Assembly (NCBI RefSeq): GCF_000002985.6
Contig: NC_003281.10
Location: 2,356,001 to 2,420,000, forward strand
Length of the DNA stretch: 64,000 bases
From: Caenorhabditis elegans
Lineage: Eukaryota; Nematoda; Chromadorea; Rhabditida; Rhabditidae
Direction: 5' to 3'
How positions within the stretch are numbered: position 1 is the stretch's first letter; each line of letters opens with the position of its first letter. Positions 11,374 to 20,199 of the stretch are shown piece after piece. The position numbers and the translations under genes are program-made. Below the pieces are notes generated by a model. The model worked only from the letters and a program-made list of their open reading frames with translations. It made no database searches and was not told the DNA's origin.

Positions 11374-12524
11374 TCAACAGTTTTTTAAAATATCCACATG
11401 AAAATTGGCGGTATGTGATAATCCAAGTGAATACGGTGTGTCCATAGGGTCAATGGGACGTCCATTGTAGGTCACTCTAAAATTTTCAACAAAAATAATA
11501 ATTGTTCTGCTATAAATAAGCTCAAAGCTTACCGAATAAATTTGGCGTCAACTCCGATTTTCTCGGAAATCCGTTTGTCCAACCTTCCCAGCTTCTCGTT
11601 CTCCTCGACGTGCGAGTGGAGGACTTCTAGCTGAAATTTTGAAACTTCTGGGAATTTTCGGTGGTTTAAAAATATTTAGCCTTGTAGGTGACAACTTTTT
11701 GATATGGTAACTTTAAAGGAGCATAACTCCACAGAGACAACTACATTAAAAAAGTTGACAACTAACAAAAAATGTAAAAATTTTGGCTCTACAATTTCAA
11801 AGTGGACAACTTTTTGATAACAGTAACTTTCGGCGGAGTAATGCGCCTTTAAAGTTGGCAGTTCTTTATGAAGGAGTGTGAAAGGCAGAAAACGAGGTAG
11901 TGCGGTGTTTTAAAGGCTCATAACTCCTTGGAAAAAATTACTATCAAAAAGTGCTCAACTAATAAAATATTTTAAAACTTAAGCCCTACAATTTGTTTGT
12001 AGTCAAATTTTTGGTATCGGTTACCCCAGCGGAGTTATGCGCCTTCAAAGTTGGCAGTTCTTCAGAAGGGATTATGAGTGGCAGGTGCTGTAGTTCTTTG
12101 AAAGCGCATAACTCCACAGAGACAACTGCTATTAAACAATGCTTAACCAATAAAATATTTAAAATTTTTAGCTCTACAATTTTATAAGTGACAACTTTTC
12201 GATAAAAATAACCCTCGCGGGGCTATGCGCCTTTAAAGTTCGCGATTTTTCAGGAGGGAGTATGAGAGACAGGTGAAGTGCTTCGCTTTAAATGCGCATA
12301 ACTCCTCGGAAAACATGTCTATCAAAAAGTTATAAACTAACAAAATATTCAAAAGGGTAAGCTCTACAATTTGTTAGTTGATAATATTTTCCAAAAAGTT
12401 ATAATTTTCAAGATATCGGTCTTCCAAGATTCAAGCATCAGTATAAAAAACCCACCGTTCCAAAAAACTTGATATGCACAAACCGCATGTTGTTCTTTAC
12501 AATACCACGCCGATTGTTGCTCAT
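11374..12524 (-). CDS. Divergent SUMO-like small protein without terminal diglycine
   Basis: Three exons splice in frame to 89 aa: 12456-12524, 11533-11630 and 11374-11476. The start MSNNRRGIVKNNMRFVHIKF follows the SUMO order: a short basic/polar tail, then the first beta strand (HIKFFG against the usual YIKIKVVGQ). The helix region LGRLDKRISEKIGVDAKFIR aligns with SMAKLKKSYADRTGVAVNSLR of SUMO. VTYNGRPIDPMDTPYSLGL aligns with FLFDGRRINDDDTPKTLEM, and FHVDIL is the last strand. The chain stops at KNC with no tail or GG, so it could not be conjugated as usual. The 825-bp intron 1 is filled by a tandem repeat. Family identity rests on my own motif alignment, and expression is unknown. Confidence 0.6.
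11680..12400. repeat. Degenerate ~190-bp tandem repeat in SUMO-like intron 1
   Basis: About four units contain CGGAGTTATGCGCCTTCAAA, GTTGGCAGTTCTT, CGCATAACTCC and a CTATCAAAAAGT...CAACTAACAAAATAT block. Units are offset by about 189-195 bp (for example the ATGCGCCTT motif near 11840, 12037 and 12226). The CTATCAAAAAGT/CAACTAACAAAATAT block also appears in the 17.0-18.05 kb array and near 48.1 kb. Confidence 0.75.
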
Positions 12525-12894
12525 GTTTCCAAAAAAAGTGCGAGAGCCCAAGAACTCTGTGTGTATTGGGTATTTCACGTGGGAAAGAAAAGGAGCTCCC
12601 CGTCGTCATGACTGCCGAAAAAGAAAGGTGGGAAAAAGTTATCAACCGAAAATTGGGCATCCATGCGAGCTTTATTAGATTATGTTATGTTTAGGACGGA
12701 AGTGTAGAAAATTTTATGTTAGAAAAAGTAAAAAGTTTAGAATTTTCTTGAAATCATAATGTAAATTTTTGTTTTCAAATAAAAAGTTTGACTCTAAAAA
12801 TAGTAGAAACCCAATGCACCAAATCTGACAACAATTCACTATTATTTATTCAGAATCCGTAAATTCTGAATTGTCGTAGGCCACATCAAAACAT

Positions 12895-12900
12895 TTTATT
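12895..12900 (-). terminator. Poly(A) signal of the WSN gene
   Basis: AATAAA on the minus strand, 23 bp past the stop codon of the WSN-domain gene. Confidence 0.55.
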
Positions 12901-12922
12901 CTCATTCATACAAAAAAAAAGT

Positions 12923-15900
12923 TTACTGGTGGGAATCAAGAACTTGTTGAGCAGAATTCGTTGGAGCTGTCATGGCAGAGCTCTTCTCGGTACTCTTCTT
13001 CTCAGCAGACTTTTTGGAATCTTTCGACTTCTTTCCCTTTTTCTTCTTCTTGTCCACCGGCTTCTCCAAATCCTCCAACTTCTCGGCAGCTTTCTTCTTC
13101 TTGTATTTAATCGCAAATGGGATTGCAACTCCGATAGAAACAACCACGATGATTAAGATCACGATTGTGATTATGAGAAGAAGGTACCTGAAAGAATATA
13201 TAATTAGTAGTTTAAAAGTCTGAAAGAATAAAACATACTTATCCCAAAATCCACTCGCCGCTTCTTTCTTTGCAAGATTGTAGAATCTTGGCCCGGCATC
13301 CTCGATCTTCTTGTTAAGACTGGCAAATGACGTGTCGAGTTCTTGAAGCGACTGTTTTGCTTTTGAATATGCATCGGAATGTTTGGCAAAGTCCAATCCA
13401 ATACTCTCAAGCTCATCCAGAATCGGCTCAAGATCTTTGAGCAAGGCGGAGTTGGGCAGCTTGGACACTGAAATAATCATTTTCATTGGTCTGACTATAA
13501 TTTTAATTTCTGATTACCTGAATCCTTGATATCCATAAAATTATAAGAAAGTCCTTTCACTTTGCCTGCAGCCTCGAAGATTCCAGCATGATCTTGAAGA
13601 TTCTTGGAGTCAGTTGGCTTCACCTTGCTCATGAACTCTTTCAGACTTTTCAGCATCTTCTCCAAATCATCACCCAATCCAATCAAGACTTTCAGATTCT
13701 TCTGGATCCAATTTAACCTTTGCCATCTCATCTTTGACAACTCCACTGAGATCTTTCACTGTGCTCACATTAACCTTCATTTGCAAAGCCATATTCATAT
13801 TGAAGATTCCACGTGTTGCTGGTCCAAGCACCGATAGTTGAGTAACAGTCGTTTTCAGCTCTTCAAGTACATCCGGATCCGTCACATTCGCCCTTTTCTT
13901 TTTCTCATTCACAAACTTTGTGAATTTAGTCAGCTCCTTTTTGACATTTGGCAGTATCTTGGCAACTGAATCAAGTGAGAGCTGCTCTTTCGTAGCTTCA
14001 CGGTAAAAACGAATTGCATTGATCACTGGTTGTACGTGCTGGATCTCAGAAATCGTGTTCAGGGCATTGATTTTGTCGAAAATTCCATTGACGATAGTTA
14101 TTAGACTCTGATTCTTCAAGCTCGAAATCACTGATTCCGCGATTACTTTGAGAACTGGCGGATTAGAACTATCTTCGAGAAAATCGAGAGCATCTTTTGC
14201 AGTCAAAACAATATCATTCATGAAAGTCACGTCTTTTGAACTGTTGAATTTTGCAAACTTTTCATTCGCACTAGTGCTGTTGACATCTTTCACAATTTCA
14301 AAAACAGCATCGACATGCTTCTTATTTTTATCCAGTTTCAAGCTTTTCAACTTTTCGCTCACTTTATGTAATGCCTTGAGTTTCAATGATAGCTTATCCA
14401 TATCGGACATGAGTTTTTCAAAAGAAACCATGTTTACATCATTCCCAGTTGGCAACGCATCAACCTTAATATCCTTGACCTTTTCCGATAACATACTGGT
14501 AGTGGCTGACAGTTTTCCCAGTTTCGAAGAGAGCGACTGAAATTGTACAATCTCAGTAGATGCCTTATCTGAACGAAATCCCAAGAAAGAGTCCACCGCT
14601 TTAAGAGCATTATCAAGATCATTCAAAATCGTCAATGCATTTGCAATGTTATTCCATTGACCATCAACTGCATCATTCGCCCATTTGTTTTCAATGTCGG
14701 CGGAAATTCTGATGATATCCAACAAACCGATCAAATAGCCTTTCGTGTGCTTGAAGACAGAATTTCCGTGCACTTGATGACGGTCGACTAGCATTTTGTT
14801 TACATAAAGCAAACTCTGAGCTTGTTCGTTCAATTCCTTTGATGCATTTCCTACGGTGTCGACACTTGTTGCAAATGCCAATATAGCAGCGTCGTTAATT
14901 GAAACTTGAGAAATATTGACATATTCCATAAACGCTGCATAAGTAGCAACAAGGATTGGAAATGGGTTGTCAATTATCTTGAGCACATCTTCTCCACAGA
15001 ACTGATCGAATGTCGAATAATTGGCCGTGTTAAAACTTTCAATGAAATCTTCTATAGCATGTAGACTTGATAATTTTAGTACTGTCTCCGGTGCCCCATT
15101 CAAATTCTTTATGCTGGTCAAAAACGAATTGGGGGAAGTTGTCAGAAGTGAGAAATCCAATTCATGGTACGACTTATTAAAACCTTCCACCAGCTTCAGG
15201 TAAGGATTATTGGCTGGAATCTCCAATTTCCCATTAAACCCCTTGACTTTCTGAGCACTGGAACTGAGCCCAAAAAAGTGTTTCTCGACAGCTTCCAAAT
15301 TGTCATGCAATATAGGTTTCGACAATGCATTGATCTTTTCAACCATTCCTGTTAACTTAGCTGGATCAATCCCTTGTACTTGAGCAGAGGTAAGGTTTCC
15401 AAAGTTAAGAAGCTCCGAGATGAGCTCATCGACTGGAATTGAATTGCTCAGGAGGCCTCGTTCAAGTGAGATTCCAGTTAGAAGGCTGGAGATTGAGTGC
15501 ATTTGTTCAACGAATTTGGATAGTTCATCTGAAAAAGAATGACTAGGAATAGTTGAAGAATCAATTTAACTAACCAATAGTAGCACGACGGTTCAAAGGG
15601 TGGCTTGAGGAACTGATGGAGGTGTCGGGAGAATACTGTGGTGAATCTGGAAATAAAAATTTTATAATTAAACATTTCATCGGTTTTTTACTAACCACGG
15701 GGAATCACGTATAGTAGCAATAGTAGCACGGAGAATGAAATGGTGGCTTGAGGAACTGGTGGAGCTGTCTGGAGAATACTTTGGTGACTCTGGAAATAAT
15801 ATAAATAAGAGTTGAAAACGTGTTTAATCATTTCTCACCTTGTGGCTTCAAAATAGCTGCAGTTACATCATAACCGTAGATTATCATGGAAACTAATGAT

Positions 15901-15964
15901 AGTATCGATAATATCTCTGAAAACAAATCATTTTTTCTGAACAAAGTGTTTAAAACTCACTCAT
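12923..15964 (-). CDS. WSN-domain secreted/type I membrane protein, about 885 aa, with one frameshift
   Basis: Exons: 15961-15964 (ATGA), 15839-15916, a duplicated exon pair 15709-15789 and 15575-15646, 13518-15528, 13239-13467 and 12923-13187. The N-terminus MKILSILSLVSMIIYG is a signal peptide. The WSN domain (unknown function, nematode-specific) is recognisable in ISLERGLLSNSIPVDELISE and LLNFGNLTSAQ. A long helical ectodomain follows, then a transmembrane segment of mostly I/V/L beginning YLLLIITIVILIIVVVSIGV, and a Lys-rich tail (KPVDKKKKKGKKSKDSKK). In the big exon the frame breaks at DWIG: three Gs near 13690 give an in-frame TGA, while the next frame continues DDLEKMLKSLKEFMSK to the exon end. 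Removing one G would restore continuity. It may be a sequence error, a null allele or a pseudogene. Confidence 0.75.
15575..15789 (-). repeat. Tandemly duplicated exon in the WSN gene
   Basis: Two adjacent exon units encode ESPKYSPDSSTSSSSHH and DSPQYSPDTSISSSSHP, each ending RATI, and are preceded by matching intron sequence (CTGGAAATA in plus orientation). The downstream unit (15575-15646, 72 nt) splices in phase from exon 2 and into the main exon. The upstream unit has 22 extra bases before its GTTAGT donor, which would break the frame. A weaker internal donor (GTGATT) would give an 81-nt in-frame exon. Confidence 0.7.
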
Positions 15965-16226
15965 TTTTCAGCAAACTCTTCTGCAATTGTAAGTTGATTA
16001 GAAGGTTTGATCAGCCAATCGCAAAATCGCAATATCGATTAATGACTAAAATCGATTGAACTTGGCAAATTGGAAAACCACGTAGCAAACAAACTCGGAG
16101 AAAAAGTTCACGTGAACAAGTTTATTTGAATTGTTCATATTTTTCATGAAGTTCGAATAATATAAAGTTCACGTCAGAACTTATAGGATTTTTTTTAATT
16201 TTTCAGGTTAAATTGGGATAAAAAAT
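15965..16226. promoter_or_regulatory. Upstream region of the WSN gene with a perfect E-box palindrome
   Basis: Non-coding sequence immediately 5' of the WSN start. It contains the perfect 12-bp palindrome GTTCACGTGAAC at 16106-16117 (CACGTG E-box core), and a related half, AAGTTCACGTCAGAACTT, near 16159. Several ATCGAT/AATCGATT motifs lie at 16030-16060. Regulatory function is inferred only from position. Confidence 0.3.
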
Positions 16227-16385
16227 TTATTCAGGCTTCCTAGCATCTATAGAAGTTTGAGTATATGACACAATTATCACATAAACAATTGTCCCAACAA
16301 GATAGAATAATTGCTGAAGTTGAAGAACATTAAGATAGTTTGAATTTAGACTAAATTATTCCGTATTACTCACATTTTTCAACAT
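16227..16385 (-). CDS. Possible two-exon small secreted or membrane peptide, 32 aa
   Basis: A 12-nt first exon (16374-16385, MLKN) with donor GTGAGT joins in phase 0 to 16227-16313 with a consensus TTCAG acceptor. The product begins MLKNQLFYLVGTIVYVIIVS and ends IDARKPE before TAA. One hydrophobic stretch could be a signal peptide or a single membrane helix. The tiny first exon resembles the arrangement of the WSN gene next door. I do not recognise a family, and the prediction may be fortuitous. Confidence 0.25.
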
Positions 16386-16476
16386 TGTTCAACCTTGAAG
16401 GATGACCATTGTAGAGTGGAATTTGGATGATTCCAATTCTTGAAACGATACTTTTTTTTCCTTTTTAAAGTTCAGT

Positions 16477-16697
16477 CTAATACTTTCCAGCTCCTTCAAA
16501 ATTAACAAGAGCAGTTGAGAATTGTCCTGCTTCATTCAACTTCAATGCACAAATAAATATTCTGAAAAGGAACTTTTGACAGTTTTTCGTTGAAAAATTA
16601 TAATTCCCCACTTGTTCGTAACTTCACCAAATTCTCCAATAAACCCATCAGTCATTCTAATTCATGTGAGATTGTCCTTGGGCTGCCCTCATTCATT
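16477..16697 (-). pseudogene. Fragment of an unrecognised nematode gene with a frameshift
   Basis: Two exon-like blocks, 16612-16697 and 16477-16561, join across a 50-bp intron to give GFIGEFGEVTNKIFICALKL, then NEAGQFSTALVNFEGAGKY and a stop. Composition and splice spacing look genuinely coding. Upstream the frame shifts by one base: EGSPRTISHELE runs into TGA, whereas MTDGFIGEFGEV is in another frame. No start with a full-length N-terminus was found. I read it as the 3' end of a decayed gene, family unknown. Confidence 0.4.
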
Positions 16698-16999
16698 CTA
16701 TTTATGGATTGAGAGAAACAAAAAAAAACAGTGTGTGAAGGATTTGTACCTCCAAGGACGTTATTTTCGGCCAAGTGTTCCTTCTTCTTACGGGGATTTT
16801 TTTAACGAAAATTAGAAACTTTTTCCACTGTTTTTAAAAACTATATATAAGCTTCAGAAACTATTTTAAAATTTGTAGAATATTTTCAGGTCGATTTGAA
16901 AAAAAAATTACTGAATGTTTTCAGGAATTTTATGGAAAAAAAAAATAAAAAAATCTTAGGAGAAATCTGAAAAATCAGAAGAATCTCCAATAAAATTCA

Positions 17000-18050
17000 G
17001 TACAGTATCGTCATTTTCTGGGAACAAATTAAAATTTCTCCAAAACTAAAAAGGCTATTAAAAAAGTACCAACTGGCAAAATATTGCTCAGAAAATTTTG
17101 CAAATTTTCTCAATTGACAATTTTGTCTTATCTCTTTTGAACTCGTGGTTATGAAAGTTTTAAAAATATAATTTTTTTCCAAAAACAAAGTTTTTTAAAA
17201 ATACATTTTTTTTACATTTTTCAAAATATCTAAAAAACTATAAAAGCTATTGAAAAAGTGTCAACTGACAAAAAGGTGCCTATAAAATTTTGCAAATTTC
17301 AAATACTGCTAATGTTGGCTTATCTCGGTTAACCTCATTGATACGAAAGTTATAATGTAACTTTTTTTCAAAAAAAAATTTTTTTCCAATTATTTGTATT
17401 TTTTAAATTATCTCCAAAACTAAAAGAGCTATCAAAAATTGCAAATTAGCAAAATTTTAATCAGAAAATTTTGCACATTTTGAATACTGACAGTTTTGGC
17501 TTACTTGCGTTGTTCACATGAATATGAGCATTTAAAAAATGCAACTTTTTTCAAAAAAAATTTTGTTTTCAATTTTTTTGCATTTTTTAAAATATCTCAA
17601 AAACTTTAAAAGCTATCAAAAAATTGCCAACTAACGAAATATTGCTCATAAAATTTTTCACATTTTTTCTATTAAAAATCTTAGCTTATCTCTGCTGACC
17701 TCATGGATATTAAAGATAAAAAAAATGTAACTTTTTTCAAAAAAAATTTTGTTTTCAATTTTTTTGCATTTTTTAAAATATCTCAAAAACTTTAAAAGCT
17801 ATCAAAAAATTGCCAACTAACGAAATATTGCTCATAAAATTTTTCACATTTTTTCTATTAAAAATCTTAGCTTATCTCTGCTGACCTCATGGATATTAAA
17901 GATAAAAAAAATGTAACTTTTTTCAAAATAAATTTTGTTTTCAATTTTTTTGCATTTTTTAAAATTATCTCAAAAACTGAAAGAGCTATTAAAATTGTCA
18001 ACTGACAAAATATTGACCATGTAATTTTCTATAATGTAAGATTTGAAATT
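17000..18050. repeat. ~186-bp tandem array, last two units nearly identical
   Basis: About five to six units contain TTTTTTGCATTTTTTAAAAT, ATCTCAAAAAC, AAAAGCTATCAAAAA and CCAACTAACGAAATATTGCT. Units begin near 17030, 17215, 17400, 17590, 17775 and 17960. The units at about 17544-17730 and 17731-17916 are almost base-for-base identical while the earlier ones are degenerate, so the array is still being homogenised or expanded at one end. No gene is present. Confidence 0.8.
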
Positions 18051-19520
18051 TTCAAATTCCATTGAGTTTAGGCAAAAATTCAGGGGGGTTTTTTTTAATA
18101 TTCCTACCGATTATAACTAATTTTTCGGCAAATATCCTAATTTTTCAAATAGAATTTGCAATAAAATAAGAAATGTGCGTGGTCAATTTGTATATATTTT
18201 TTATCTCTCCGTTTCCCTACGACCTCCCTTTTCCCCCCTCTAACACCATAAAATTTGCGTGTTACACAGATTTTGTGTGCTCTCTTCGGACACACACATG
18301 CAATGTTTCCGCATTCTTTTTTGGTGGTTTCTGGAACTTTTGAAATAAACTTTCTTCGTTTTTTGTTCCAAAAAGTTCCACTCCCAGTTTTATGTGCTGG
18401 AAAAAATCGACATTTCGAAATTGAGATGTTATAGATTTGTTTTTAATTTTTTCTGATTTTTTGGGCATTTAATATTTAATTTTATATAGTTTGTATAATT
18501 ATATATGTTCACAATATAAGTAATTTTTCAAAAAATTTGCTTATTATTAATTTTAATATAACTCAAAAATTTGAAATTTGAAAAATGTAAATTTTAAATA
18601 AAAAATAACGAAATTTCTGCTCAAAATTTATAAAAATCGAAAAAAAAATTTCCAAAATTTTTTTTCAGATTTTTTATCTATTAAATACATATTATGTGTG
18701 ATATATTTTCGCTACTTTTTTTTATTAATCGCGAGTTTAAAAGTAAAAAAATAGAAAAAAAAATCTTTTTGGATTTTTTTTTTGGAATTTCGAGAGAAAA
18801 TACCAATTTTTCAAAGAATTTGCTCAATCGCAATATAATTCAAAATCTTGAAATTTGAAAAATGTAAATTTAAATTTAAATTACAAAATTTTTTGCTCAA
18901 AACTTGTAAAAATCGAAAAAAAAAATTTTCCAAAATTTTTTTTTCAGATTCGTCTAAACTTATTATATATATTACCTATTACCTATTTACCTATTATATT
19001 ATTTTGAATTACCTATTATATGTAATATGTTTTTACATTTTTTTATAATTTAAAAAATGTTTAAAAAATCGAGAAAAAAAAATTTTTTTTTTGGAATTTT
19101 TTTCCACATTTTCCGATTTTTTTTTCAATTTTTATTTCGAAATGTTCAACAAAAAAACCACTACTAAGTTGTTTTTTGCTTACAATTTCTCTGAACTTCT
19201 CTGAAAATTTTCTTTTTTTTCATTTTCATTGTTCAATTCTTCAATTCAATTCCGTTCCCAGTAAAAAAACCCCCATAAAAATTCAAGAAAATGCATAAAT
19301 GGGCATAACCATGAATCATCGCGGCCATTTTTCTCTGCAAATTTCCATTCTCCACTAAAATATGTTCTGTCCCCCAAAATTCTTGTCAAAAATCACCCAA
19401 CACGGCTCTTTTGTTGACTTTTCAGCTAACCTTCGTCAGTTGGCGAACATATTTTCTTCTTTTCATGTTTGTTTTATTCACGAAATGCGTTTTTAAACGA
19501 ATAATTTGAATTTACGTAAA
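18051..19520. other. Intergenic, AT-rich, no gene seen
   Basis: Between the tandem array and the phosphorylase gene there is an AT-rich stretch with a degenerate internal duplication: blocks around 18590-18680 and 18850-18960 both read AAAATGTAAATTTAAAT and TCCAAAATTTTTTTTCAGAT. A less AT-rich patch at 18200-18420 with CT-rich runs could be promoter or UTR. I could not build a gene there. Confidence 0.4.
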
Positions 19521-19580
19521 GAGCGCACTGGCACCCCGAGTTATGCGTAATTACGCAAAACTCGGGGTGCAAGTGCGCTC
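19521..19580. repeat. 60-bp near-perfect GC-rich palindrome
   Basis: The arms GAGCGCAC and CACCCCGAGTT on the left pair with AACTCGGGGTG and GTGCGCTC on the right, around the short palindromic centre TGCGTAATTACGCA. It stands out against very AT-rich surroundings, about 620 bp upstream of the phosphorylase gene. It could be a small MITE, a cruciform-prone site or a structured RNA. No flanking target duplication was obvious. Confidence 0.8.
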
Positions 19581-20190
19581 TATTGGACTTTGTTTTGAAA
19601 TTCAAATTTTTTGGTGTTTTTGGATTTTTTCGGGGTTTTTTTCCAGTTTTTAGACCGAAAAAGTGACGTCTTCCATGGAAAATACAAATTTTTCGTCCAA
19701 ATTCTCTAATTTCTCGATTAAATCCCCACCAAACTATAAAATATATTTTTTTTGTACTTTGACACACTTTATTGCAATACTGAACACAAAAGTTTCAAAG
19801 CTTTATCTTTTGTGCTTTTTCCACTCTTTTTCATCCCTTTTTCACTCTATTTCACTGAAAAATTGCACACCAAACCTTTTTTCCCTTGGGAATTTAAAAT
19901 TGTCGAAATTTTCTCGAGTCCATTTGTTTTCCAGGGGCATATCTGGCTCAGTTTTACGTTTTTCCATCTGAATTATAAAAAAAATTCACTTTATTTCAAT
20001 CATTTCACGGAATAATCCATTAAAAAAGCATTAAATCGCCACTTGGCACGATGCCAAGTTGCAACGACACTCCGAAATCCCGTTCTCACCTTGGCGCCAA
20101 CGTCTCATTTTCAAACTAATTTGCGTGAATTTATTGATTTTTCGCGGAATTTCACTCATTTCTCATCATTTTTTTCATTTTTTTTAAATT

Positions 20191-20194
20191 TCAG
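20191..20194 (+). promoter_or_regulatory. Trans-splice-like acceptor TCAG
   Basis: A TTTTTTTAAATTTCAG acceptor with no upstream donor exon stands five bases before the ATG of the phosphorylase-domain gene, typical of SL1 trans-splicing in Caenorhabditis. It supports the chosen start. Confidence 0.55.
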
Positions 20195-20199
20195 CGACT

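Noticed and set aside
12364..12660. 98-codon minus-strand frame starting MPNFRLITF
   Set aside because: It overlaps exon 1 of the SUMO-like gene in another frame and does not continue into exon 2. The MSNNRR frame splices in phase.
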